A DNA stretch of 64,000 nucleotides from Solea solea (taxonomy: Eukaryota > Chordata > Actinopteri > Pleuronectiformes > Soleidae). The stretch is from NCBI RefSeq assembly GCF_958295425.1, contig NC_081149.1, forward strand, positions 26,198,495 through 26,262,494, in the 5' to 3' direction. Of the stretch, positions 1 through 13,700 are shown one piece after another (position 1 is the stretch's first letter; each line of letters starts with the position of its first letter). Both the position numbers and the translations under genes were made by a program. The notes under the pieces are model-generated. The model saw only the letters and a program-made list of their open reading frames with translations, searched no databases and was not told where the DNA came from.

Positions 1-599
1 TGTAACACTGCAGAGTCCAGTGTGGCGTCAGACTCTGGGTCACAGCTACTGCACAGCTACTACTTCAAATCATGGCTATACCATGAGTAGTCTCATCGTG
101 CTGATACAGCTGGAGCATATGCACAGCCAAGCATATCAGCCAAACCTAGACACTAATCTCTGACCAACTACTTGTCTGTAACTCCACCTACATGCTGCCC
201 CCAAAATAGATGGATTTGTGTGGGGAGGAGTTGACAACCATTCTATTTCAAACCACACACTGTCAGAGTCAGTGTAATGTGAGCCACCCTGGCTCAGTGT
301 GTGTGGGAGCAGCAGAGTATCCTACACCCTGTCAATTCTCACCTACACATACATGAAGAAAGAGGACAATCATCAGAACCTCTCAAACAGCCCCCGCAAG
401 CAAACCTAAGGAAAATACATCGAAACAGCCACAGCTTTAATGCAAGAGATACCAGCATGTTCCCACTCCATTCACACAATTGTATGTTGTATGTTCTAGA
501 AGAAAACTCATGATGTTACTGAAAGAGACTTTCTTTTGTTGTAACAGCATCATTCAAACAAAAATACTGTAATGTACCCATAGGCCTTTGTGGTTTTAA
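1..599. other. No recognised feature
   Basis: Unique-looking AT-moderate sequence. The 70-codon frame at 301-513 has no recognisable motif and no splice context. Confidence 0.6.
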
Positions 600-890
600 A
601 ATTACATTATGGCTCATTTGTTATTCAGATTACTAAACTAATCTCCAACTAGTTTGATAATCAATTAATCAATTATGTCAATCAATTTATTTTTCAGTTA
701 TGTTATGGTGTCTTTGCTCCTTTATCACATTATGTTTAACATATTAGTTTGTGGTGTATTTTTGAGGTTCAGGTTGACATTTTACCATTATCTGCATCCT
801 ATGAATGAAACAACTAATCGTTTAACTGGGAATAATATAACAATTAACTAATTATGAAAATGCTTAATGCAGCCCTACCTTTGAATGTAC
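600..890. mobile_element. Old hAT-type MITE relic
   Basis: The end reads TAATGCAGCCCTACC, and the body contains repeated AATCAATTAATCAATTA and ACTAATCGTTTAACT. This matches the terminal style of the better-preserved copy at 39543-39838. Terminal repeats and target duplication are too decayed to define. Confidence 0.4.
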
Positions 891-1182
891 ATTTTTGTCA
901 GGGTTTGGTTGTATGAAAATGTAAAATGTTGCATGAAAGAACTGAGGGAAAACGTAAGGGTGAGGAAGTAAAAAGTGCTAAAATACTGACAAGAGGAATT
1001 GAGAAAAAACCGACTGAAATTATTTGAATCAAAATAGTTGCCACAAGAGATCTACTTTGGAGCTATGAGGTACAGAGTCAGGGAGTTTATACTAAAACTA
1101 GTGCTGTCAGTTAAACCCATTTTAAAGGCGTTAAAATGAGAACAAATAATGGGACACAAAGAAATCAAGGGACATTTAGAAT

Positions 1183-1795
1183 AGATACAAATTATTGAGA
1201 CATTAATGCGAATAATAGCGAGTTAACTATGAAATTAATGCGATTAATCGTGACTTAACTATGACATTAATGCAATTAATCGTGAGTTAACTGACATTAA
1301 TGCGATTAATCGTGAGTTAACTATGACATTAATGCCATTGATCGCGAGTTAACTATGACATTAATGTGATTAATTGCGAGTTAACTATGACATTAATGCG
1401 ATTAATCGTGACTTAACTATGACATTAATGCAATTAATCGTGAGTTAACTGACATTAATGCGATTAATCGTGAGTTAACTATGACATTAATGCCATTGAT
1501 TGCGAGTTAACTATGACATTAATGCGATTAATCGTGAGTTAACTATGACATTAATGCCATTGATCGCGAGTTAACTATGACATTAATGCGATTAATCGTG
1601 AGTTAACTATGACATTAATGCCATTGATCGCGAGTTAACTATGACATTGATGTGATTAATCGCGAGTTAACTATGACATTAATATGATTAATCGTGACTT
1701 AACTATGACATTAATGCGATTAATCGTGAGTTAACTATGAAATGAATGCGATTGATCGCGAGTTAACTATGACATTAATGCCATTAATCGCAGAA
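1183..1795. repeat. 32-bp minisatellite, about 19 copies
   Basis: Unit of the form GACATTAATGCGATTAATCG followed by TGAGTTAACTAT, repeated with point changes such as GCGATTAATC to GCCATTGATC. Some copies lack four bases. It is AT-rich, with many TTAAT/ATTAA half-palindromes. Confidence 0.9.
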
Positions 1796-1966
1796 AGTAA
1801 TCCAAAGAACAGCAGCTCAGGAAATATAGTAGCATAAGTATATTGTATTTAAGTATATTCAAAGGCCTTGCTTTGAAGTATATTAGTACATTGCGTTTTC
1901 ATAATCTTTTCCTTATTTCCCTTTTTCCCGAGTGTTAAATTTGAATTCTGAAGGAGCAAATGTAAT

Positions 1967-2012
1967 GCACCCAATTTCCCCCCCGGGGATTAATAAAGTA
2001 TTCTGATTCTGA
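1967..2012 (+). mobile_element. SINE/LINE 3' tail fragment
   Basis: The sequence CCCGGGGATTAATAAAGTAT then TCTGATTCTGAT is the same tail type as in the SINE at 34098-34330 (GGGGATTAATAAAGTATAT). Only the tail is recognisable. Confidence 0.55.
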
Positions 2013-2709
2013 TCCTGATAGCACGTTCATAATGGTGTCTCTCATGGTTATAGATAAGTGACACTGAGAAACAGCTGAGTTGGAAAGAGCAAAGGACAGA
2101 ATGAGAGAGGAGATCAGATCAAGATGAAGACTGCAAAGTGGCTGAAAGCGGAGATGAGCTCAGACATGCCAGAGACATTTCTTCTCTCTTAGTTTGGAAC
2201 ACGGACTCTGTCTGCATTGACCCACTTGATCCATTTAGTTAACTACCACTAATGTTCAAATTCTCCTCCCTGTGAAGTCTTACAGAATTTGCATGTGAAA
2301 AAATAGTTGTTCTATATCTAACACTTGCACTCTATTTTATGTTGACACTTAAATAAAGATCCTAATATAGCACCTTATTTAACTCCAACATGTCTGGGTT
2401 ACAGGAAAAACTTCAAGAATGGGTGATATTTAAGATGTTGGACAGGGTGTTATGAGGTGAAGACATGAGTGCAAGTACACTGCATCTGCTCATTCAAGAA
2501 CTAGATCTGACATTACCATGCAGGATTCCTTTGCCTCCCTGAATCTGATATAGTGACACATCCACCCCAAGCTCTTTCCATTTAAGGGCTGTCTAAAGTG
2601 GGAAATCACTTTCCACGATTCAATTACCCAAGGGGACTGGTGTGTGTGTGTGCGCACACAAGTGTGTGTTAGATCAGTAAGGTAAGGTGTACACATAATA
2701 AATGGTGTG

Positions 2710-2990
2710 TATTAATGTAGCACTTTTCCAGTCTTGACAATCACTCAAAGCATTTTACACAATAGTTTTGGCATTCACTCATTAACACACATTCATACAG
2801 CACATCTACTGTATATGCAGCTCTTATCATACATCATTCACACTCGTTCTGCCAACCCAGCTGCCAAGAGCAATTTGGGGTTCATCTTCTTGCCCAAGGA
2901 CACTTCTGCACATGGAACGGAGGTGCCAATGATCAGACTGCTGACCTTCTGATTAGAGGCTGATCTGCTCTAAATCCTCTGCCACAGCTG
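2710..2990 (-). mobile_element. Interspersed SINE-like repeat, reverse orientation
   Basis: The block contains CACTCAAAGCATTTTACAC, repeated ATTCATACAGCAC, a CAAGAGCAATTTGGGGTTCA stretch, TTGCCCAAGGACACTTCTGC and a degraded box-B-like GACCTTCTGATTAG end. This is a frequent teleost repeat. A related copy lies at 7797-8060. Confidence 0.55.
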
Positions 2991-3819
2991 CAAAACATTA
3001 ACAAATAAATCTTTACCATTCTACATCTGGAGTTTGATTAGTGCCATGTAGCGCCTCAACAATAACTTCATGTTTGATGCTTCCAAGTTAACTGCTACAT
3101 CTCTGAGTAATACAAGTGGGATACTATTTGGAAAACTTAAGTAATATCGGTGGTGACTGACTGTCATGGTCCTGCTCTCCCCTTACTGTGGCTGAATGTG
3201 CTTACCGATGAGATGATTGAGAACTACAAACCTATATCCCTCTATGAATTCAAGGACAGTCTGTCTGTCTGTAGAAATGCAACAGATATCGCTTCTGCAT
3301 ACCTAAAGACAGTCGTGCCAATATAGAGGATACGCAAGGCATATTCAGTGGAAGCTCGAGATCTGAGTACTGTGGCCCATATGTTTCAAATTGTCTCAAT
3401 AATGCGATGCAATACGATCATGCTAAATTCAAGGTGGCATGGTGGTGTAGGTGTAGTTTGCTGGGTCTTCTATTTTCTACCTGTGTCTGAGTAACTATTT
3501 TACCATGGCCACATTTTGTTTGTGAACCCAACTGAGTCTGAGAAAGAACTAAACTAATTCAATGAAAACCCCATGGGAATTTTGTTACAACTCGACAGCT
3601 TCATGCAATTGTAACACTCTTTTCATTTTCACCAGACTGTTTTATTTTGAAACCAGTATTCATTCCTGTGCTAAATCATAATTTCCTGTCAAGTTCTTTC
3701 CCACCAAAATACAACCACACCTGTTGTGAATTTTCCTCTGTATTTAAGCTCCTATGACATAACCACCCCCTGCCAGGAGCTGGAGTGAGGAGTGATCGAC
3801 TGTAAAGGATTGTGTATTG

Positions 3820-3935
3820 GATTTTCGGACATTATAATAATAATAATATAATAATAATAATAATAATAATACATCATATTTATATAGCGCTTTTCTGGAC
3901 ACTCAAAGACGCTGTACAAACACAAAACAAAACAA
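3820..3935. repeat. ATA trinucleotide array and short interspersed repeat
   Basis: About 45 bases of imperfect ATA/AAT repeats precede a TTTATATAGCGCTTTTCTGG ... ACTCAAAGACGCTGTACA block. That block is a familiar teleost repeat core. Confidence 0.6.
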
Positions 3936-4059
3936 AGTACAGGACTGAAATTAAACAATGGTAAATAGACAGTTAGGTGTAAGAAGTTTTGAACAGGTGG
4001 GTTTTGAGTAGTGATTTAAATGTCTGTAGTCAATCTGAGTTCCTGATGGGTTGTGGGAG

Positions 4060-4203
4060 TTACATTACATGTCATTTAGCAGATACTTTTATCCAAAGCA
4101 ACTCACAATGAAACTGAGTACAATCAGGCGGAGTCAAACTTGCGACCATGGTGTCTTTTGCACACAGGGTACCGGTCTTAACCACTGCGCCACTCCACCC
4201 CAA
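4060..4203 (-). mobile_element. tRNA-derived SINE with conserved tail (reverse)
   Basis: The tail ATTACATGTCATTTAGCAGA then ACTTTTATCCAAAGCAACTC leads into GTCAAACTTGCGACC, a degraded reversed box B, and a CTTAACCACTGCGCCAC head. The same family occurs at 12594-12752, 42037-42184 and 53808-53928. Confidence 0.7.
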
Positions 4204-4559
4204 TTCTCACTAGATGGCATTGCAGAGCAAGCATCTATTGTTATTGTACCCCCACACATATACTATATCAAAATGTGTGATTTGATTGGGAATGGCAGAA
4301 GAAATGAACAAAACACAGCCCCGTTTTCAGCATTTATGTTGCAGGTGTTAGAAACAGATGTTTGGAAGGGTGAGGGGGAATCAGAGAGTGGGAGGGGCTT
4401 ATGAGTCCGTTTTAAGGGTTGATTCCACCAAAATACCACTTTGTCTAAATACTTCCAAGTTAGGTTCAATCCACCCAAATGTTACTCCTTTACCAGCACA
4501 AGTCCTGCACCCGACGACATCGGCAGCAAGAAGCAGGCACGATTGAAATTTTGCAGCGG

Positions 4560-7237
4560 AATTTTCTAGTTCTTAAATGTAATGCCATTGTCTTTCTGAT
4601 CTACATAAAGCCGGGTACCACCCTGAAAAGGGAAAAGAAAATCAATCTATGCCTTTAAAATCAGTCTAAATTAAATTATCACTGTAATTGACTATAATAT
4701 CAAAAGATATCCCAATTGAACAGTATGAATCCGAGCACTGACTCTCTCAAGCTTCAAATCACAATATTGTGAGTCTTAAAACCATAAACTTTGTATTTGA
4801 ATTAGGGTTGTTTCATCGCCGTGGATGGCAATATCACATTCCAGGGCCTTGTTGTTTTTTTTGGCCAATGTCACGGAGGAAACACATGGCTACTTAATAT
4901 GCAGCTGCAGGCTCCTCACTGTTACTGCTGCTTCGAGAAGCTGTCTGTGTTCACCGTTGAATGAAGATGGACAAGGAAAAACACATTGCAGAAGAACTAA
5001 ATTGTGGCAGTTGCAGCGCAAAACTTCTGCTATGCTTGCGGACTTTATCGCTAACACGTAAGCATTTAATCTAGCAGACGTTATTGCTAATGCGTTAGCA
5101 TTTAAGCGAGCAGACTTTATTTTCGCAAACTTTCTCCAGAGCTTATGAACAACAAATGGATCTTCTTATGAGGTGAGTTTTCATTAACGTTGGTAATCTA
5201 CGTTACGTTGTAGTGTAGTGTAGTGTTCATTCAAATAAAAATGGTTTATCATGCTGGACACTGTCTTTTAATATGTACAGTTTTGATATATTTGAGATCC
5301 TTACACGGGGCACCATTACGTTGGGGATCAACAGTTAGTGGCAGTAATTGATTGATAAAAAGAATTTTAAAAAGAATTTTAATAATTATTATTAACCTTC
5401 CTCACCAACTCGCCCTCTTCCTCAGCAGTGCGTCGATGGCATTGAACTGTTCAGAGTTAAGTTCCTGAATGGCTGTGCTGTTGCACAGGTAACAGAATTT
5501 TGGGGCTAGGTATCTGGTAGCACTCATAGCACCTGTGGTGTGGGTTGTAGTGCTCTGTTCTGTTGGCTACCCCTGCTGATCGGGTGGGCAAAGTCTGGCA
5601 TGAAGTGCAGCCAGAAGAAGAGCACCATGTTAACAGCCAGTTTCAGGTCAGCATGGAGTTGTCTGGTGAAGCACATGCAGGTGGTTGAGATCACATGTAC
5701 ATTTAGCAGGGTGTAGTAAGTTTAAATCTGCAGAAGCACATGTCACACAGGGCTGAGGGTTAGAAATGCTTAAAAAGTCATGAAATTCCTGCCAAAAAAT
5801 GTGCCAGACCTCATGAAAATGTGTGTATTTTCTGGATTACAGGATTAGATGTTTGGTAGGTTCATCATAACCTAAGTCACTTGAAACCATTACGTAAACT
5901 CAATGGAAAGTCAACAATTTTGAATTTACTTTGCAATTTTGTCATTATTTTACTACTTAAAATATGCCTCCAGCGGTATTTTCAGTAGGTCAGAATATTT
6001 TTATGACCTGAAGCTAAGCTACCAAACTTACTTGTCTTCCTAGAATAATATATTGACAGCAAGGCAAATTTCAGTGTTAAGCCATAGAAAAGTCAAATCA
6101 AATCAAATGTGAATTAGCCAAATGGTCTCTGCCTGTTTCAAGATATCAGCATGCTAAAATTGAGATATAATTATATCTATAATTGAGATATAATTACATG
6201 TATAATTGAGATATAATTACATGTATAGCAGTATAGTATCATTTTTTTAATTAATCTACCTACTATATACAGCCTTAAAATTATTATTCTTTTTCCTTCT
6301 TCTCCCCATGATCCGCATATTTGATTTGGCAGAGATTTGGGGTTTTTTGTCTTCGTATGCCAGATGTCCTTCCTCGGCACTAGAAGTACACTGGCTGTGG
6401 CCCCTCCATGGTTGGGGTCGTGTTATGTGACATAAATAAACCTATCAAAACTTTTAGTAAACATATATAGCATGTGCCATTGAATCTTTGAGAGGTCAGG
6501 GCGCTGCAAATATCCCAACACAACGTTTTTCTTAATGTGTTGTGTTGCGGGGTTTGCGGCTCATGTTTTCCTAATGTGTTGTGTTGTGATATTTACAGCG
6601 TCCTGACCTCTCATGGTCACTGTAATATATACAGTATTTACACACCTGCTGGTCATATTATTATTATTATTATTATTGTTAACCATCCCTTACTTAGCAG
6701 GTACAGCTAGCAGACAAGTTTCTTGTAATCCACTGTAATACAGCTGTAATTGGATGTAATATCATGTATTGGATCAAATGGATTGTAGCAGATAACAGTA
6801 CATGATGACACTACTGTGAGAAAATGTAATTTTTACGTAAAACAATATTTGTGTAAATAAATATACATGTTTTCCCTAATTAAAACAAATGGTTTTCAGT
6901 AAAGAAACAGGTAAATTTTTGTCACACTGGCTCCAAGTGTGTCTAATCCTGGAGTTCAGAGAATCAGCTTGGTGACACTGGAGTCAAATCTACAACAGAA
7001 GGAGAAAATAAACATGACTTCAGGCAGACAATTATTACCATACCATTATTATTACCAAATGTAACATCCTGAGTAGTCTTGCGTTCTGTTTCCTGTTTTA
7101 TGTTGAAATTACCATTGCCTCTCGTTTCAGAGTCTGCTTCCTGTAAAGTTTCCCTCCTGTGTCAGTACTTTGTTGTATTTACATTGTACTGCATTTACAT
7201 ATAATGTATTTCCTGATGTAGAATGTTGCATATTGGA
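4560..7237. other. Downstream flank of trpm4; no gene recognised
   Basis: AT-rich DNA with small repeats: GCTAACACGTAAGCATTTAA-type triplication at 5035-5125, and an ATTGAGATATAATTACATG tandem at 6160-6225. The trpm4 3' UTR must occupy the right end, but I see no convincing minus-strand AATAAA within 500 bases of the stop. No conserved peptide is seen. Confidence 0.5.
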
Positions 7238-7765
7238 TTATGTTAAAATAAACATGTTTTTACTACCTCTAAGAAGGGGAGGAGGATGATCAGCCTTTAT
7301 CAGGTTACTCTGAGACATAGCTTCAGTCATCCAGGAGAGGGCGCTGCAGCAGTACTCCAGCTATGAGATAAAACACAGAGAAGGACGAATGCTGAGCAGG
7401 CAGAGACAACAGCTGCAGAGAAACCAGATATACCATCCCCACACAGCCATACTCACTGTGAATACTCACTTTTAAAGAAGGTTTATTATTGATTAGGACA
7501 AGGAAAAGGACATTTAATTTGTGTAAACATAATTACCAGTGCCTGGGACTGTGCCTCTGCCAATCATTCAGGCTGTAGACAATATAACAGTCTCCCCTTA
7601 TATCTCTGAGTTATGGCAGGCAGTGATCAGTCATGGCCAAAAATGAGATTCAATAGAATGAATGGTGAATAATGGGATTAATTTAATTAATAAAAAAAAC
7701 CCATTGAACGATTTCTATAGGTATAGCTTACATCTTACAGTATATATAACATACATGATCTTCTA

Positions 7766-7799
<34 letters not shown>

Positions 7800-10700
7800 C
7801 ATTTATATCTTGATGACCTCTCAAAGCACTGCATTCTACAGTTCCACACCCGTTCACTCACACATTCATACAGCACTCCTGTGGAGCATATTTTCCATCA
7901 CACATTTATCATTACATTACGTAACACTGAAACTTCCAGTAGGTGCCACTGAGCTCCTGAACACAACCGTCAAGAGCAACTTGGGGTTATGAGTCTTGCA
8001 CGGGGACAGAGCGAGAGATCGAACTCCGACCTTCCATTTGCATGACAAGCTGCTCCAATGTAATGTTTTGTAACCTTAGTCTTTGAAAGCCTTCATTAAA
8101 ATGTACCTATGTGATACAAACTTACCAAAACTAACCAGACAGTAGCAGCAGCTCCTGTGTCCCTGTAAGCTAAAAATGCTTCTCTCTATGTTTGGGATTT
8201 TAAGGGCGGCTGGTTTACAAACGTCAGGCTGAACAGTGGGATACAATTACAAACATATTCATTAGATATCATAGACTTGGTTCAGTGGCTACAATCTTGT
8301 GTCCCCACTGGCAGTGATGGTGGGAGTCCATGTCTGGGACTGGTTCCCTGTGATGGCTACATGTTAAGTGTGTGCATGTCAAATGTGACTGTCAGTGTCT
8401 CATACAACCACACTGCAAAAACCTGTTTAAGTTACCTTCTTTGTGGTTTTCCAGAAATAACTGTAAATTCACTTTTACAATGTGGTTTCATATTTGAACC
8501 ATTTTGTTTGTCCTATCATCCTTTTCCCTTCACTGTGTCAGCTGATCTCCCACAGCCATAAGTGCAGAGCTAGGTTTGGTATAGCACTGTGTTCATGTTG
8601 TGATTGTGCTGATGTGCACAATCACCAAAAAAGATTTCTCTAAGTTAAAAAATAAAATGTTAAAGCTGAGCTTGAAATGTTTGTTATGGCTTATAATGTT
8701 AATTTTGTAGCGCTGCTAAAGTATAGCAGACCTCTGTCTCCAGCAGCCGGAGCCGTCTGTCCTGGTCACGGATCTCTGTCATCTGTTTCAGCACACTGTC
8801 CACCCTGTAAACACAAATACACACTCAAACACGGTAAATTGACTTGTTGCTGTGTTCATTTCATGCTTAATTTGATCTGGAGGAATGTACCAAGTGTGAA
8901 TGGGGGTGTTTTCAGAGCACCCCTGTTCCACAGGTAACAGCGTGTCTTCAGAGAACACCCCCCTTGTTTTCAGTATTTTGGATTAGCCCAACCCACAGGA
9001 GACAGACAGAATTGGCATATTTCAATGTTTTAGTCTAATAATCAATGATTGGTTTTATAACTGCAGGCGCACTCGCCCACAACAACGGCAGAGAAGCTGA
9101 GCTCCTGTGTTCAGTGTCTCTGTGTGAGGACATGAGACAAATCATCTAAATATTCCTCCACAGTTGATATCACGCTGATATCAACGTAGTATAGTATATA
9201 GTATATTTTCAGAAATCATACGCTATGATATTGCACAGATGTATGTGATGCCGTGACTGGCTAAATACATTTCTGTTAACAAGAATTTGTATAGGTGTAA
9301 CTAAAGAAGCTGGTAGGTGAGAATAGATAATAGAAAAATACTGATGTATTAGCTGGGCTGCAAATTCATGTGTATGTATTACATACTGGACCTATACTGT
9401 AAAAAATCCATTTGTATGTACTGTATTACATACTGGACCTATACTGTAAATCTGGGAACTTTTAAATAGCAATACCAGAGGGAACCTACTTGAGAGATGT
9501 ACGTTTTAGGCGAGCTGTGTCAGTCTCTCTCTGCCGCTTGCTCTGAGCTGAGAGATAGTTTTCTTTCTGGATCGCCTCCCATGTGTTAAGGCGACTGGCC
9601 TTTCTGCCCCGCAGCTCCAGAACTGAGGAAAAGAGAGGGGAAGTGAGGGGATTGTAACCAGGTAAAACATAGATAGGAAACACAGATGCACATGTATGAA
9701 AATAATCTGTGGAGATCCCTCAAAGAACGGTTATTACCCAGAACAGGATTGCAAGGGTGTACCCCGCCTATCGCACAGCTCCCCCCACAACCTCATGTGG
9801 AGGATAAAGCAGTTGAAGGATGGATTTTTGGGTAACTTCGATCACCCACTTCATATGCACCTATTTTTATTGTAACATTTCTTGGTTTCTCACCAAAGTG
9901 TTTGCTCTTGACTGAAGAGATGCGACGGATGTGTCTCTTGATGAAAAGATGAAGGTGTGAGATGATGATGAAGGGCGGTGCCAGACATGGCCTCGAATGG
10001 TACTCCACAATCAGGTTGTAACGCTGAAACTTCCAGTAGGTGTCACTGCGTTCTTGAACTTTGGAGAAGGTGTAGCTGAGAAGTAAAAAGTAAGTAGTAA
10101 GACACGTACAGAGTAAGTAAGTAAAATCATTCATTTCACCTTTACAACTCACAATACACTTTCTCTCGTTTCATTTAAAATCAACAGCATACCTGAACAT
10201 AGCAATGAGAAGGTTGACCAGTACAATGTTGGTGAACAGCAGGTAGATGACAAGGAGGATGACAACCAGCCAGTTAGCATAAGTGCTCATACAGGGCTCT
10301 TCTCCTGCGTCAATTTTGGTGGCGTCATTTGTACAGTTTACTTGGACAAGTTTGTCAGCTGATGGGAAACAACGAGGAACAAAACAAAACAGTAAGAGTC
10401 TATACTGCTTCTCTGTATTTACATGGCTTTATCTAGTCTTGTTCACCATTAAAGCCTTCAAGAGGTACATGTCTTGCCCAGGGACACATTAACAAGTAGA
10501 GTACACAAATGAAAGATGAGCCATTTAGTAGGCATATGCTTATTGTGTCTAGGTGGCTGGCATCTTTCTTGGAGTCTCTAAAGGTGTGCCCCAAGGTGTG
10601 GTTCTATGACCTAGATCAACAACCTGTGTGACAACTTGTCAAAAGCCTTTTATCACTTTTATGCAGATGATACCATTATTTATTGCTGTTCGCCATCGAT

Positions 10701-13700
10701 TTTCAGACCTACAGAAATAAATCCTGCTTCTCACTCAAAGCAAGAAAACTTTTAATATCTTCAACCTTTTTGCCGTTACTAGATTATGGTGATGTGCCGT
10801 ATATGGTGCTTTGACCAAATCTTTACAGGCTTTGAACACAGTTTTTCACCGTGCACTGAGATCGCCTCACTCATCTCTGTGAACGCTATGTTAAATCTGA
10901 ATGTCCGTCTCTGAGTGTACGCAGACATACTGTTATTGGCTGTTAATAATCTATAAGGCTCTTCTTGGCTGAGTTCCTTCATATGTGCACACTCTTCTTC
11001 AAAGAATTAAAAGCCAATCTTTGTTCTTGTGAAGTTCTCCATCTATCTGTTCCCTATTTCTGTTCTAACAGAAGAACGTCCAGCTTTGCCACTCCCTGTG
11101 CATGGAACACTCTCCAGACTGAACAGAAAATCATTTCGCTTTTTAGACAGACAACAAAGAACCAGTTTAATTTGTTACTGTGACCTCAACTCCTGCCCTT
11201 TAAATGTCAAGCAAACTTTATACAGTGTTAAATTATTGTTTGTAACCGGTCTCATAAATCTGTAATATTTACTATGACGTGTCCTGCTGACCTCTTGGCC
11301 AGGTCACCCTTGGAAAAGAGATTTCGATCTCAATGGATTCTCCCTGGTTAAATAACGGTTAAATAAATACAAAATAAAAAAAGAAAGACGCTACAGCAAA
11401 GGGAGCCAAGAGGACAGGCCAGGTGCCCTTATGCTGATGGGCATGTTGTTATCCTGGCTCCCTCTTTGTCCCATCAATGAGGCACATTTTACCTCATCAG
11501 TTTCTAAATGTGATAGGAAGTTCACTGTGCCGATGTATCCCTGTAAGTGCACCACTGTGTGATGTGCTCAGACAATGGTGTCGCAGTCAAACGTGGAGAC
11601 ACAGGCTCAGGTTTTTTGGTATTTATTTTCTGGAGGACAAATCTATGACCTTGAACACAGGCTAAACTTCAGAAAGGTTCTGCATTTTCTTAATGCGTTG
11701 CATGAATTCAAGCAGAGTGGACAAAGGGGAAGCTTCTTGAGTGTGAAAGAAACGGGTAAAATCTAGACACTCACCATCCATTTCGTTTATCGGTATTTGA
11801 CCAAAGATGTGCAGGTATGGCCTGTAGAATACTCTGCGGAATATCCAGTTGGGGCGGGGATCATATGAGTAGAGGAGGGCCTGATTGGCCACTCCATAGG
11901 CCATAAGCCACACAGCCAGGAAAAACAGGAAGAAGAAAACGTCCTTCATCTGAGGGGAGGAGACGCAATGACTCAAACACTCTTAAGTCTGGAGGATTGA
12001 GGACAGGATTTTGTCATTTTAATTACATTTACATACATGTCACAGATGAACATTCAATAATAGCCTGAAAAATGATTTTACCTAATTGCTAGGGATGGGC
12101 ATGGATTTTCCTTATCTGTGTGTCTCTAACCTTTCGTGTTACATTTGTTTGATACAAATACATTTACATTTTTTTTCACTCACCATTTTCCCAACAATGA
12201 TGATCTTGGGCCCGAGTTGTTTGTGGATGGCAAAGATATGGATCAGACGTAGTGTGAAGACCATAAAATCTATGGCCATAACCGCTCGTCCAAAATTATA
12301 CGACCATGGTGTCAATCTTGAATGAAACCAGTCGTCATACATTTAATTTGGGTGCATGATATTCCCTTCATTGTTAACTCAGGTACAGTAGACAGGATGT
12401 TTTATATTGTAAAGCCTTTGTCCAGTATAACCCTACACAGAAAGGATGAGGCAATCTCATTGGTGGAATTATCGCTATGCCAACACTGGTACTATTAAAC
12501 ACTATTATTATTATAACACTTATTAAATAAGTCTCAATATTAGCAGATTAAATAAGTGCATCCATGCTCACTGCATTTTTTAAGCATTTTAGGGGATCGA
12601 GTGGCTCAGTGGTTAAGAGTGGTAACCTGTGTGCGAAAGACATCATGGTCGCAATGGTCGCAAGTTCGACTCCACCCCTGGCTGATTGTACTCAATGCCA
12701 TTGTAAGTCGCTTTGGATAAAAGCATCTGCTAAATGACATGTAACGTAATGTTTAATAAAATAGTAAAATATTGACTGTATGTTTAAAATGTAATGTTTA
12801 ACTTTTCAATAAAAAACAAATGTCCATTACATTCAACGATGCACGATATTATCAGCACAGATAAAATATTATTTTGGTTTGAAAAACACACAATGCTGAT
12901 CAAGCTCCACACAACCCTGTCTTTCTTAGTACACTGGTGCCAAGGTTGCCAGGTGAAGTCAGACAAAACTGGCAGCAGTATTGCGCTAGTAAAGCCACAT
13001 GGTTGCTCAAAGGTTGGAGTACGACTGAAACCACAAAGAGGCGCCAATGAAACATTTCAGAAGTGAATTCTACTGCTCAACAGGAGTCTGATAGTATTGC
13101 TTGACAGTCTGTTTTGCCCAATCGGACGCAGAATAACAACATGAACAAAAAAAAATCCCCTGCAGGTTAAAGCATGTCTGCTTAAAATAATGGAGAAGCA
13201 CATGGTGTCAGAATAGTCACCTGCAGCAAAGGCCGACAATGAAGAGAGTGATGGCTGTCAGATCACATTTGTTCCACACATCCTGGATGTAGTTCCTCAT
13301 CCTCTGGAGGATGAAGGTACTGCCTACAAAGAAGGTCTGTCAATGAAAAAGAGGCGTCACAATATTATACATGGATGGACTGTGGCTGATTGTACTGTCT
13401 GTGCCTTGTTCACTGTCTGTGCCTCAGGTGCTGCTCACTTTGAAGGCTTGTCATTACAGAAACGTTGTATCTTCTCTCTCCACTACTGCCAGGTAAACTT
13501 TACAGGGACAGCTCAGGGTTTGTTTTTTTAATGTGGTTGAATGAGGAACTGACACATTGTCTGTGTGCTGGGAAATAGCCTGAGATGTGGAGGCTCGACC
13601 TCTGTGAGGACTCGCCATCTCAGTGAGGACTCGCCATCTCAGTGAGGACTCGCCATGATCATGACAGAGAAGTGACGTCACGATCAGCTTTTGTATGAAG

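Noticed and set aside
12603..12680. Possible tRNA gene
   Set aside because: Box A and B are recognisable, but the cloverleaf is not, and the tail makes it a SINE copy found several times in the window.
13221..13323. Shorter version of trpm4 exon 20 using the acceptor at TTTGTAG
   Set aside because: It puts the exon 19 junction out of frame; the upstream acceptor at 13337 restores TFFVGSTF in phase.
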